Source of the DNA: Colwellia chukchiensis
GTDB lineage: Bacteria; Pseudomonadota; Gammaproteobacteria; Enterobacterales; Alteromonadaceae
NCBI RefSeq assembly: GCF_002104455.1
Contig: NZ_NBOC01000001.1
Location: 1-64,000 of the forward strand
Direction of reading: 5' to 3'
Length of the DNA stretch: 64,000 nt
Within the stretch, counting starts at the first letter, position 1, and every line of letters begins with the position of its first letter. The notes under the pieces are model-generated. The model made no database searches. It saw only the letters and a program-made list of their open reading frames with translations, and was not told where the DNA came from. Of this stretch, positions 16,225 through 25,734 are shown piece after piece. A program made the position numbers and the translations under genes.

Positions 16225-16886
16225 TGAAAAATATAGTACTCAAAAGCACCATTTACGTTTTAATTGGAGTATCAGCGCTTATCTGGTTTGGTTTTGCTTG
16301 GATTAGTGGCCTGAACCTGTCTTTAGCTAAAGATTTTTTTAGCCTTGTACCTAAAGTTGTTAGTGCTGATTTATTGCTTATAGCTATTTTTGTCAAATGG
16401 GGGTGGAAGTTTAAAATATTTAGGGGGTGGCTAGTACCATTTCCCGATCTAAACGGTACGTGGGTTGGTTATGTATACTCTAACTGGGTAGACGAAGCTA
16501 CAGGTAATAAAATAACTCCTATACCTGCAATGCTCACCGTTAAACAGACATTTTTCTCAACATCATATGTTGTTCGAACTTCTGAAATGCAGAGTGACTC
16601 TTATGTAGAAGGTTTTTTAATTGACGAACAGCGTCAGCAAAAAGAGCTTACATACAGCTATACGAGTAGACCACGAGCTAGTTTGTCGCATAGGAGTAAC
16701 CCCCATGATGGCGCATGTGTCTTGTCCATTATTGAAAACCCTAAGCGTAGGCTAAAAGGGCGCTATTGGACTGAGCGACAAACTACTGGTGAGATGATCT
16801 TCGATTTTTACAGTGATGATTTACTTGAAGAGTTGCCTGATGATCACCGTGAACATCCGAAAACAGAGCCTGAAAACCAGAGGTAA
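16224..16886 (+). CDS. cap15: Cap15-like CBASS effector (2 TM + beta-barrel)
   Basis: A 220-residue membrane protein with two N-terminal helices (about 6-27 and 40-58) and then a beta-rich domain starting at PDLNGTWVGYVYS, with several strands such as AMLTVKQTFFSTSYVVRTSEM and RRLKGRYWTERQTTGEMIFDF. This is the layout of Cap15, in which a cyclic-nucleotide-binding beta-barrel drives the helices to breach the inner membrane. It starts at ATG 16224, sharing one base with the CD-NTase stop (TAATG). The pair makes a short type I CBASS. Confidence 0.85.
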   Translation: MKNIVLKSTIYVLIGVSALIWFGFAWISGLNLSLAKDFFSLVPKVVSADLLLIAIFVKWGWKFKIFRGWLVPFPDLNGTWVGYVYSNWVDEATGNKITPIPAMLTVKQTFFSTSYVVRTSEMQSDSYVEGFLIDEQRQQKELTYSYTSRPRASLSHRSNPHDGACVLSIIENPKRRLKGRYWTERQTTGEMIFDFYSDDLLEELPDDHREHPKTEPENQR

Positions 16887-16887
16887 C

Positions 16888-17559
16888 ATGAAAGGACTTT
16901 TAAATCATGCGTCAGTGATCATTAGCCTGATTTTAGCGGCATTATATGCGCTTGGGTTGATGTATCATTTAAGTTTTCTCAAAACGTTTGGCATAGAAGA
17001 AACGCAATTTCCATTGTCAATTGACAGGATCTTTTATCAGGGCTTTTTTGCCTTTGCTAATTTAACCGCTCCTAATATTAGCTTTGTTTTATTATGCGCT
17101 TCTGGCGTACTGATTACGGCATATTTAGCTATTTTGGTTATCGAAATAGCGAAACGCTCCAATTTTGTCGAACCAGCATTTTCAAAGCTAAGAAATGCAT
17201 TCAATAAAGAACCCAATAAAATTGAACTACATCCTGCATTAGAAGACTTTGCAGAATTTTCAGCAAAAGTGTTTTGGTATGTTTGTGCTGGAGTGTTTTT
17301 TTATCTTTCTGTAATACTGGTGCTTATTGCGGCTGAACATGTAGGCAAAGAAAATGCCGAGCAATATATGGAAAAGATCAAGAATAATCAGGTTGCGGTT
17401 GATGAACTATTAGTCGAAGTTAATAAAGGAGTGGTTGAAAAATATACTGGCTATTCAATAGCGTGTAACAGCCACCAATGTGCATATTTTGACGGAGTAA
17501 CATCATCTGTATTTAATCACAATGCTGTTAAATCTCTTCAATCTAAACCTGTTCAGTAA
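16888..17559 (+). CDS. Three-TM protein linked to the CBASS genes
   Basis: A 223-residue membrane protein starting 1 base after the effector stop, hence translationally coupled. Helices lie at about 8-30, 63-88 and 129-150. The C-terminal 70 residues are soluble and contain a Cys pair (ACNSHQC), which would be periplasmic and could form a disulphide if the topology is N-in with three helices. I do not recognise the family. Its tight coupling suggests that it is a third CBASS component, for example a partner or regulator of the membrane effector. Confidence 0.75.
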   Translation: MKGLLNHASVIISLILAALYALGLMYHLSFLKTFGIEETQFPLSIDRIFYQGFFAFANLTAPNISFVLLCASGVLITAYLAILVIEIAKRSNFVEPAFSKLRNAFNKEPNKIELHPALEDFAEFSAKVFWYVCAGVFFYLSVILVLIAAEHVGKENAEQYMEKIKNNQVAVDELLVEVNKGVVEKYTGYSIACNSHQCAYFDGVTSSVFNHNAVKSLQSKPVQ

Positions 17560-17601
17560 TAGAACATTTGTTTACACCAGTAAGGAATACATATAATCGT
17601 T

Positions 17602-19344
17602 ATGTCAGTGCCTTTAATTAACACCCAAGATCAACGAGCCATGAAAGCTGCTTTTTCTATGTTGAGCTTTCCTCATAAATATTTTGCTAATCCTGCAAAC
17701 ATTACTAGATTGAAAACAATGTTTGAAGGACATGATCCAGCGGAGCGCCTTATTGAATTGCTTAATGAGTCACAATTAAAGCTGGCAAACCATATGGATT
17801 TTTCTTCCAAAGATGCAGAAGGCTATAAAAGGATTAAGAGTGTTATTACTGATCAAACGACGAATTACGTAAATGTCCAATCTGAGCTTCGTGATGACAC
17901 GTCCACAACGTTAACCTCCGCAGGTATTGACAATCTTATAAGCAATGTAAATATGAATGTTGCCGAACTTATTAATAATCAACAGATTAAATTAAACAAT
18001 GGTGAGTTAGATTCTGGCGTTGTATCGGAAATTTTAGATACAGCTTGGGTTGTTCAACATTTTGCTTTATTGGCAGCGGGTACATTGAGATTGGAAGCTC
18101 AACCAGATGGCTCCCTTATATTTAAACAAATGGAGTCAGGTATACTTACCCCAACGTGGTTTGGCGATTCATTGGAATATCTGTCGTTAAAAGCGGCAAC
18201 CAATGCTATAGCAAGTTTCGCTGTTGCTACACATCAAAATGAAGAGCTAATGGGTGAGTCAATTCAAGGTCTACATGCCAGAGTACTCTCAATTATTCCT
18301 CAGCACTGGCGACTAGGCTTAGGCAGTAGAACGTTGGAACTATTTCATGAAATCGCAGATCTGGTAATTTTCTTGGTAAATGTTGTTCAAAGAAAAGAGA
18401 TCGATAAATCTGAAAAACCTTTAAGTAAGGGCGAGGTTAAACGAATGATCCGTCAATACCCAGAGAGAAAAGGACTATTGAAAACTTATGAGCTGATCAG
18501 GGAATTTCAGAAAAAGAACAAACCAGAAGATAGGCTCTTTGATATTAGAAATGGAGGACTAGTTTTGGGGCCACTGAAATTGGTACGTGGCCTAATCCAA
18601 CAGATGGAATATTTTGCTTTGAAAAAGCAAGGACCTGATTGGCACTCATTACTTGAAAAAGAGCAAACCCGTTTTTTACTCGATGATTTGATAAAATGTA
18701 ATCACCTTGATGTTCTCGAATTTGAACTAAAGCCTGATAAATTTGATTCGTCTGACTACCCAGATTTAAGACTAGATGTTGATTTTTTCATTCGAGATAA
18801 ATCAATCAATATCGTATACGCGGTTCAGCTTAAACATGTTACTACAGATACGGAAGCTGGTTTGAAATCGTGGTTCAAGCTTATCGGGCAGGAAGACAAA
18901 AAGCTTAATACGGGAATACTTCAACTTGAAAGGTTAGATGAAGTCGTCAATAACTCCAGCTCAGCAAGGGAGTACCTAATTGAAAATGGCTTAACTAAAG
19001 ATGAAATTTTAAATCTAAAACCAATTGTCGTTCATAATATTGGTTCCCTTGACTGCATTACACTCCACAACGGAATCTGCCTTTACGATTTATATACTTT
19101 TAAGAAGGTACTATCTGGGTGTTGGGGGTCAATTGAGTTTTACCAAAATGGTTATTATGAAAGTTCTTTTTCTAAGAAAAATGTTAACAACAGCGTTGAC
19201 TTATCTAACCCTCGCAATGTTATTGACGCATATATAGGAGAAGCAAGGTTTACCGAAATAAAGCATTTTGACGGAGCAAAGAATATTACAAGGAGTGTAA
19301 TGATAAACGGAATAAAAATCAGCGCTGAAGGAATCGGGGTCTAA
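17602..19344 (+). CDS. Large defence-island protein with nuclease-like motif
   Basis: A 580-residue protein I cannot assign to a named family. Most of it is predicted helical. At about 388-412 the segment LRLDVDFFIRDKSINIVYAVQLKHV gives Asp, a hydrophobic strand and QLK, the spacing of a PD-(D/E)xK-type nuclease core in its D...QxK variant. It starts 42 bases after the membrane protein gene with an AAGGA site farther than usual, so it may have its own signals. The position after CBASS genes fits an anti-phage nuclease; that is inference. Confidence 0.72.
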   Translation: MSVPLINTQDQRAMKAAFSMLSFPHKYFANPANITRLKTMFEGHDPAERLIELLNESQLKLANHMDFSSKDAEGYKRIKSVITDQTTNYVNVQSELRDDTSTTLTSAGIDNLISNVNMNVAELINNQQIKLNNGELDSGVVSEILDTAWVVQHFALLAAGTLRLEAQPDGSLIFKQMESGILTPTWFGDSLEYLSLKAATNAIASFAVATHQNEELMGESIQGLHARVLSIIPQHWRLGLGSRTLELFHEIADLVIFLVNVVQRKEIDKSEKPLSKGEVKRMIRQYPERKGLLKTYELIREFQKKNKPEDRLFDIRNGGLVLGPLKLVRGLIQQMEYFALKKQGPDWHSLLEKEQTRFLLDDLIKCNHLDVLEFELKPDKFDSSDYPDLRLDVDFFIRDKSINIVYAVQLKHVTTDTEAGLKSWFKLIGQEDKKLNTGILQLERLDEVVNNSSSAREYLIENGLTKDEILNLKPIVVHNIGSLDCITLHNGICLYDLYTFKKVLSGCWGSIEFYQNGYYESSFSKKNVNNSVDLSNPRNVIDAYIGEARFTEIKHFDGAKNITRSVMINGIKISAEGIGV

Positions 19345-19372
19345 TTAAATATCAAATCCCAGAAAGAACAAA

Positions 19373-19391
19373 GGAGAGCAAAAAGCTCTCC
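19373..19391 (+). terminator. Hairpin after the nuclease-like gene
   Basis: GGAGAGC (19373-19379), loop AAAAA, GCTCTCC (19385-19391) is a perfect 7-bp stem 28 bases after the stop at 19344. There is no strong T-run behind it, so termination may be weak. Confidence 0.5.
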
Positions 19392-19423
19392 TAAAGTTAC
19401 TAATACGACAACAAAGAGTTGAA

Positions 19424-19530
19424 GGGTTAGCCGCTGCCTAACCTGCCAAATACTCGTTCTTTACGAACCGACCTTCAGCAAGGTGCCTACGCGGGTCTCG
19501 TCTGGATTTTAAGAGCGGGGAGACTCAAGC
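19424..19530. ncRNA. Structured intergenic segment, possible small RNA
   Basis: About 110 bases between two convergent genes hold several adjacent stems: GGTTAG/CTAACC (19425-19430 with 19438-19443), GTTC/GAAC (19456-19459 with 19465-19468), ACCTT/AAGGT with loop CAGC (19471-19475 with 19480-19484), and an outer GTCTC/GAGAC. Base composition is richer in GC than its flanks. It could be a structured RNA on either strand. It matches no RNA family that I recognise, and no tRNA or attC core is present. Confidence 0.3.
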
Positions 19531-19559
19531 ACACTCTGTATCGATCATTATGATGTTAA

Positions 19560-19596
19560 TTGACGAATTCGTCAAGTTCATTTCGTCGATGAACTT
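19560..19596. repeat. Perfect palindrome and adjoining hairpin
   Basis: TTGACGAATTCGTCAA (19560-19575) is a perfect 16-bp palindrome. It overlaps a second stem, AAGTTCAT (19574-19581) with ATGAACTT (19589-19596) and a 7-base loop. The stop codon of the minus-strand phosphoribosyltransferase-like gene (19578-19580) lies in that stem. It could end that transcript or be a protein-binding site; there is no T-run. Confidence 0.55.
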
Positions 19597-20333
19597 ATAA
19601 GACTAGCGCCATGTATTACAGCATGTGGATACAATGATTCTACTAAGTTATAAGCAGTTTTTAATGTAGTCCCTGTCGCCAGTAGATCATCGACTAGTAG
19701 AATACGCTTAGGTTCCAAATTTTCAATTCCTGTATTATTCAGGCATAGTGGAGGGAACTCGCTCCGAAAAGGAACTGGAATACCTTTTAACGAAAAATCC
19801 CCCTGAAACCCTTTTTCATTCATTTGCTTTCTTAGCCTATGAGATAACGTTTTATGCTCTTCAACACTTATGTCAGCTCTATCTAGTAAGTTAAATGCTT
19901 CTTCAATTGTTAACTTACGTAAAAAATCATAAGAGTGTTGAGCCGTGAATGTTCTTGCCAACCGCTTGCCAATAATGCTGCTAATGTTATAAGCAGATGG
20001 CATTGAGATAACCAAATCATAACCATCAGGCTCACTAGCCTGAAAAACACTTACAATAGTCGCGTAGCTAAGCCTAAGTTTTTTAATGCTAGTTATATCT
20101 GTTGTAAGGTTATCTTTACCTTTCAAAGCATAAATAATAGGGCAGTTATCACCGGGAATTTTATCTCGATATTTTCTTCGTGATTTACGTGAAGCTAACA
20201 GTCTTTTAAATAAGGAATATACAAGTAATCCTTCAATATTTTCTTTGGTGGGATTCCCATGAGGGGTTGTTTTTAACCAATCCTTATTTGAATGCTCAAC
20301 TTTGACTACGCTTCCTTGTACTACTAGACCCAA
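19578..20333 (-). CDS. Phosphoribosyltransferase-like protein
   Basis: A 251-residue protein with a C-terminal PRPP-binding motif, RILLVDDLLATGTTLKTA, the hallmark of type I phosphoribosyltransferases. The N-terminal 100 residues (KRLLASRKSRRKYRDKIPGD, a basic stretch) and the middle are not recognisable by eye. The only usable start is TTG at 20333, preceded by AGAGGC. It stands alone on the minus strand, between CBASS-linked genes and merD. PRTase domains occur in defence contexts such as some retrons, but no reverse transcriptase is nearby. The substrate is unknown. Confidence 0.7.
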   Translation of the reverse strand: MGLVVQGSVVKVEHSNKDWLKTTPHGNPTKENIEGLLVYSLFKRLLASRKSRRKYRDKIPGDNCPIIYALKGKDNLTTDITSIKKLRLSYATIVSVFQASEPDGYDLVISMPSAYNISSIIGKRLARTFTAQHSYDFLRKLTIEEAFNLLDRADISVEEHKTLSHRLRKQMNEKGFQGDFSLKGIPVPFRSEFPPLCLNNTGIENLEPKRILLVDDLLATGTTLKTAYNLVESLYPHAVIHGASLISSSTK

Positions 20334-20544
20334 CTGTTGCCTCTGGAATTGATATTGAAAAGATACAGTCTATATATTTTTTTGGAAATAATAAATCAGT
20401 ACAAAATAAATATTAATTATCTATTCTGAGCCGCTCGCGGCTAATTATTTCTATTGTATGCTTCTTTATATTGAAAGTTGGAGTTTCACGATAAAACTGT
20501 ATTGAGATAAAATTTCAATAGAACATTATCTATGGTGAAATAAA

Positions 20545-20560
20545 GTTACTCATAAGTAAC
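20545..20560 (-). terminator. Hairpin downstream of merD
   Basis: GTTACT, loop CATA, AGTAAC makes a perfect 6-bp stem 14 bases after the merD stop, followed on the minus strand by a T-rich run (TTTATTTC). It is a plausible terminator of the mer operon. The rest of 20334-20573 is AT-rich with no gene; a small AGCCG/CGGCT stem lies near 20431-20444. Confidence 0.5.
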
Positions 20561-20573
20561 CATTATCGGTTAT

Positions 20574-21023
20574 TTAAACTTGGACTAACTGATCTATCTC
20601 TTCAATTTGCTTGCGAACATGCTCTAAAAATATTCTTTTATGCTGAATTTTTGTATATAGTTGCGTAAGTATATTGGCTGGAATACTGTGCTGATCTTCG
20701 TTTATCGCTAGTAATAGCGGCCTAATATCAACAATTAGAAGACCTGCTGCTCTAGCACTACGAATAAATCGAAGGCGTTTCAATGCACACAAATCGTAAA
20801 GGCCATAACCTGCCTTAGTCTGTTCACTGCAATGCAGTAAATCCTCAATTAAATAATTCCTGACTGTGTGAACTGTAGTTTGAGCAGCTTTTGCTAACTG
20901 GGAAATACTCAAAGGGAAATTCAAAAGGTCATCATTGGCATGAATAAACCCATCAAAATCGGGTATTTCATTTAAAAAAGAATCGTGTTCAATGGGAATA
21001 TTTTCAATTTTCGGCTTGGTCAT
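20574..21023 (-). CDS. merD: MerD: co-regulator of the mercury operon
   Basis: A 149-residue MerR-like protein placed last in the mer operon. The DNA-binding part starts only at about residue 38 (LSISQLAKAAQTTVHTVRNYLIEDLL), followed by KAGYGLYDLCALKRLRFIRSARAAGLLIVDIRPLL, matching MerD and not MerR. The metal-binding cysteines of MerR are absent. MerD helps to release MerR from the operator once mercury has been removed. The N-terminal 37 residues are longer than in classical MerD. It follows merA by 98 bases. Confidence 0.85.
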   Translation of the reverse strand: MTKPKIENIPIEHDSFLNEIPDFDGFIHANDDLLNFPLSISQLAKAAQTTVHTVRNYLIEDLLHCSEQTKAGYGLYDLCALKRLRFIRSARAAGLLIVDIRPLLLAINEDQHSIPANILTQLYTKIQHKRIFLEHVRKQIEEIDQLVQV

Positions 21024-21121
21024 TATAAATTCCTTTATCGAATTTTGAAGTAGAACACTTAACGCTTTTGATCGTTTATTTAAGCGAATAAGTGTTCTAT
21101 TAAGCTATGCTACAGCAAAGA

Positions 21122-22573
<1,452 letters not shown>

Positions 22574-22602
22574 TTATACTTCCTTAATTATCTATTCTCA
22601 AT

Positions 22603-23022
22603 TTAAGCAGGACACGTTTCGTCATCACAACGTTTACTAGCAGGAGAAACCATGTCTAATATGGAAACAGCAACCATTAAACCTAACCCTGTATAGGTTA
22701 CGTATGTACTCCAATCGTACTCAAACCAAGGATACAACGATAACAACACTAAAATGGGGCCTATTGAGCCAAGTAGACTACGGTGCCACTGGTGGTGGCT
22801 AAACCAACCCAATACATTCATAACTAACGCTAATGAAGCAAATAACGGAAACAAAGTATTAATGAATAATCCTTCCCATTGCCCTAAAAACCCCATGCCC
22901 AATGCGGCAGCAACATTTGCAATAGCAGGAAAGCACATAGCACAACCCATTGCGGAAATAACAGCGCCCAAAGAGCCAGCTTTATCGCCAATGCGGGTAA
23001 GTAATTTCAAAGGGTTAAGCAT
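22603..23022 (-). CDS. merC: MerC: inner-membrane mercury transporter
   Basis: A 139-residue membrane protein with four helices. The first carries the Cys pair GCAMCFPA (Cys27, Cys30), the Hg(II)-binding site of MerC; a C-terminal CDDETCPA supplies another pair. It carries Hg(II) across the inner membrane to MerA. The gene sits between merP and merA in the operon. Confidence 0.92.
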   Translation of the reverse strand: MLNPLKLLTRIGDKAGSLGAVISAMGCAMCFPAIANVAAALGMGFLGQWEGLFINTLFPLFASLALVMNVLGWFSHHQWHRSLLGSIGPILVLLSLYPWFEYDWSTYVTYTGLGLMVAVSILDMVSPASKRCDDETCPA

Positions 23023-23031
23023 AATACACCT

Positions 23032-23307
23032 CTATTTTTTCAATTTGGACGGATAACCCGCATCGGTTGTTGCTTTGATTAAAGCATCAACGTTGGTTTT
23101 GGCATCATCATAAGAAACCACTGCTAGTTTGGTTCCATAAGTGACTTCCGCTTTTTCAACTCCATCGACATTTTTTAATGATTTTTTAACTGTGATTGGA
23201 CAGGTAGCACAATTCATCGTTGGTACGTCAAGCGTAACGGTTTGAATTTCTGCAAATACATTCATGCTTGATAAAGTAAGCAAAGCGGTTAGTAGTAATT
23301 TTTTCAT
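23032..23307 (-). CDS. merP: MerP: periplasmic mercury-binding protein
   Basis: A 91-residue protein with a signal peptide (residues 1-19, cleavage at VFA-EI) and one HMA domain. The metal motif is MNCATC, two cysteines that bind Hg(II) and pass it to the inner-membrane carriers MerT and MerC. It sits between merT (49 bases upstream) and merC (9 bases downstream). Confidence 0.95.
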   Translation of the reverse strand: MKKLLLTALLTLSSMNVFAEIQTVTLDVPTMNCATCPITVKKSLKNVDGVEKAEVTYGTKLAVVSYDDAKTNVDALIKATTDAGYPSKLKK

Positions 23308-23356
23308 TGGTGATTCCTCAGTTTAATGTTTGTAATAGTAAATAGTTTGATAAAAA

Positions 23357-23704
23357 TTAAGCGAATATGAGTATCCAGTAATTGCTCGTGACTAAAGTAA
23401 TGGCAGTTATCGCGCTAAGCCAAAAGATAACTTTACGTCGCTGTTGTTTGGCTGGAACTGCGCAAGCTGTTCCCGGTTCACACTCTTCGACCGGGCGATA
23501 AATTTTCCAGCCTGAATAACTGAACAGTACAACGACAAATAGAATAAATACTGGTCTATAAGGTTCAAATGCGGTTAAATTTCCAATCCATGAGCCGCTA
23601 ACGCCCAGTAGCAATAACACTAGCGGGCCAACACAGCACACACCCGCGCCTATTGCGGCGATAATGCCTCCTATCACTGGAAGGTTGGATTCTTTCTGAT
23701 TCAT
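23357..23704 (-). CDS. merT: MerT: inner-membrane mercury transporter
   Basis: A 115-residue membrane protein with three helices. The first carries the vicinal Cys pair GAGVCCVGP (Cys23, Cys24); the loop holds a second pair (ECEPGTAC), the MerP-docking site in the family. It is the first structural gene after the MerR-type promoter at 23732-23763, so this operon reads merT-P-C-A-D. Confidence 0.95.
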   Translation of the reverse strand: MNQKESNLPVIGGIIAAIGAGVCCVGPLVLLLLGVSGSWIGNLTAFEPYRPVFILFVVVLFSYSGWKIYRPVEECEPGTACAVPAKQQRRKVIFWLSAITAITLVTSNYWILIFA

Positions 23705-23731
23705 ATGATTACCTCGTTAAGTTATGGAATA

Positions 23732-23763
23732 AGTGTATTTTATGTACCTAGGTACGGAGTCAA
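23732..23763 (-). promoter_or_regulatory. MerR-type promoter of merTPCAD
   Basis: On the minus strand TTGACT (23758-23763) is followed, after 20 bp, by TACACT (23732-23737). The spacer begins CCGTACCTAGGTAC, containing a perfect GTAC-CTAG-GTAC dyad and the CCGTAC half-site of classical mer operators. A 19-bp spacer would give the poorer ATACAC. It lies 28 bases before merT. Confidence 0.75.
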
Positions 23764-23794
23764 TGATTATTTGTTAGGCAAATGTAATTAAGTG

Positions 23795-25078
23795 TTACTT
23801 TTGGAAATGTTCATGAGTCCCATGCTCTGTCATTGCACCAGATATTCTGTTGATTCCATGCAAATAGGCGGCAGTTCTAAGTGATGTATTATTTTTTTGA
23901 GCTAGGTTAAAAATGTTCACAGCTTCCTTGTCCATGACATTCTGTAGACGATGGTTGATTTCCGATTCTTCCCAGTAGAAACCTGCACGATTTTGTACCC
24001 ACTCAAAGTAACTTACGGTTACGCCTCCGGCATTGACAAGTACATCGGGTAATACACTAACGCCTCGTTGATTAAGTAACTCATCAGCGGCAGCGTTTAT
24101 CGGTCCATTGGCTATTTCGAGTATATGCTTTGCTTTTATGTTAGCGGCATTATGCTCAGTAATTTGGTTTTCTAATGCCGCGAGAACTAAAATATCGACA
24201 TTTAATTCAAGTAGTTGTTCATTAGATATAGTTTCAAATTCAGCTTCTTCGCACACAGTTCCTTCACAATAAAGCATGGCTTTTAATGTTTTTTCTGTTT
24301 GTTTGTGATTCATAATCAATTGGGGATCTAAGCTATCATTTGAGATGATTCCGCCTTTAGAGTCGGACAATGCGATAATTTTAAACCCTGCTTGCGTTGC
24401 TAGTTTTGCAAAGTGAAAGCCTGCGTTACCAAAACCCTGCACCGCAATAGTTGTCTGTTCAGGTATTAAATTTTTAAACTTAGCCCATTGGAGAAGTACA
24501 AATAAGGCACCTCGACCTGTTGCTGCCTCTCTACCTAATGAACCATTCAAATGTATGGGCTTACCTGTGATAACCGCAGGTAATTGCTCTCGCATGATTT
24601 GGTTATATTCATCTGCCATCCAGCCCATTATGGTCGCATTGGTATATACATCAGGGGCTGGGATGTCTCGCTTAGGTCCAATAATATCGGCTATCGCTCT
24701 GATATATCCGCGTGATAGCCTCTCAAGTTCTAATAGCGACAGCTCCTTAGGATCAACTTCAATACCCCCTTTAGCTCCGCCAAAAGGTAAGCCAACTACC
24801 GCGCATTTTATGGTCATCCAAAAGCTGAGCGAAGTGACTTCATCTAAATTTACAGATGGGTGATAGCGAATGCCTCCTTTGGTTGGACCTCGTGTGTCAT
24901 CGAATTGAACACGATACCCCTTAAATACCCGTAACCTGCCGTCATCCATGCGCACAGGGATACTGACGATCAGTGTTCGCTTAGGAAATTTCATTCTACT
25001 GATCACGTCATCAGATAGTGTTATATATTTCATAACCTCAGTAAGACGTGATTGTGCATCTTCAAATAAAGTTGTCAT
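23795..25078 (-). CDS. Glutamate dehydrogenase family protein inside the mer locus
   Basis: A 427-residue enzyme of the Glu/Leu/Phe/Val dehydrogenase family, interconverting glutamate and 2-oxoglutarate with NAD(P)H. The N-terminal substrate domain has KGGIRYHP and the catalytic-lysine motif PFGGAKGGI; the nucleotide-binding domain has QGFGNAGFHFA. Length and motifs are normal for GdhA/GudB. It lies between merR and merT and has its own MerR-type promoter (25203-25233). An extra Cys pair (CEGTVC) is present near residue 278. Why it is in a mercury locus is unclear: NADPH or amino-acid supply under thiol stress is a guess. Confidence 0.92.
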   Translation of the reverse strand: MTTLFEDAQSRLTEVMKYITLSDDVISRMKFPKRTLIVSIPVRMDDGRLRVFKGYRVQFDDTRGPTKGGIRYHPSVNLDEVTSLSFWMTIKCAVVGLPFGGAKGGIEVDPKELSLLELERLSRGYIRAIADIIGPKRDIPAPDVYTNATIMGWMADEYNQIMREQLPAVITGKPIHLNGSLGREAATGRGALFVLLQWAKFKNLIPEQTTIAVQGFGNAGFHFAKLATQAGFKIIALSDSKGGIISNDSLDPQLIMNHKQTEKTLKAMLYCEGTVCEEAEFETISNEQLLELNVDILVLAALENQITEHNAANIKAKHILEIANGPINAAADELLNQRGVSVLPDVLVNAGGVTVSYFEWVQNRAGFYWEESEINHRLQNVMDKEAVNIFNLAQKNNTSLRTAAYLHGINRISGAMTEHGTHEHFQK

Positions 25079-25202
25079 TGGTATCCTCCGCCGTTATTTA
25101 TTACTAAAGCAACAAACTAAACTGTGATATGCATAGAATGACCTTTGATTTTGCTTTGGTCTTTCGCTTGAAAAATCTTGCCAACACAGCTAGGTAAATA
25201 GA

Positions 25203-25233
25203 GAATAAACTCTGTGGTTAGGTACGGGGTCAA
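25203..25233 (-). promoter_or_regulatory. MerR-type promoter of the glutamate dehydrogenase gene
   Basis: On the minus strand TTGACC (25228-25233), a 19-bp spacer and TTATTC (25203-25208). The spacer opens with CCGTACCTA, identical to the left half of the mer operator at 23738-23757, though the right half is degenerate. It indicates that MerR may control this gene too. Confidence 0.6.
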
Positions 25234-25299
25234 TTATTAATTTGGGTATAAATAAATTGATAGAAATATGAGGTACAAAGGGGGCAGGTTAAAACGTTG

Positions 25300-25692
25300 T
25301 TATAGTTTAGGCTGTAATGAATCAATAATTGGGCAGTGAGTATTATCCTTGTTGTTCTTGCACTGACTCAAATGCTCTAAAAGAGCTTTTTCTAATAGCA
25401 ATAAGTCGTTTTGCTTTTTTTGAACAGCAATTAATTTTTTTTGGGCTAACTCTTGGACTTTATTGCAGGGACTATCATTAAGAGAAAGCAATCCTTCAAT
25501 TTCATTTAGCGTGAAGCCTAATTCTTGAGAACGCCTTATGAAGCGAATTCTATTGATTGTTTCATCAGGATAATGTCTGTACCCCTGTATAGGTTTTATG
25601 GGCTGTTCTATTAAGCCTTTACGTTCATAAAAACGTATTGTTTCAATGTTAATGCCAATTTCTTTCGCTACTTTACTAATTGTTCTAGACAT
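25300..25692 (-). CDS. merR: MerR: mercury-sensing regulator
   Basis: A 130-residue MerR-family regulator with the N-terminal winged helix (RTISKVAKEIGINIETIRFYERKGLI) and three cysteines in the Hg(II)-binding pattern: one in SPCNKV and two as QC-x8-CPII near the C-terminus. It represses mer promoters without metal and activates them with Hg(II). ATG 25692 has a GTGAG site; the frame's further upstream start adds unrelated residues. It is the first of the minus-strand mer genes, 221 bases ahead of the dehydrogenase gene. Confidence 0.9.
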   Translation of the reverse strand: MSRTISKVAKEIGINIETIRFYERKGLIEQPIKPIQGYRHYPDETINRIRFIRRSQELGFTLNEIEGLLSLNDSPCNKVQELAQKKLIAVQKKQNDLLLLEKALLEHLSQCKNNKDNTHCPIIDSLQPKL

Positions 25693-25734
25693 CAATAATC
25701 TCACTGTAAATTTAATAAATAACAACCATTATTT

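Noticed and set aside
19425-19443. Possible integron attC site (GCCTAAC in a stem)
   Set aside because: Only one RYYYAAC-like core is seen; no matching GTTRRRY partner, and no integrase gene nearby.
19424-20333. Retron (structured RNA plus PRTase effector)
   Set aside because: No reverse transcriptase is encoded in the window.
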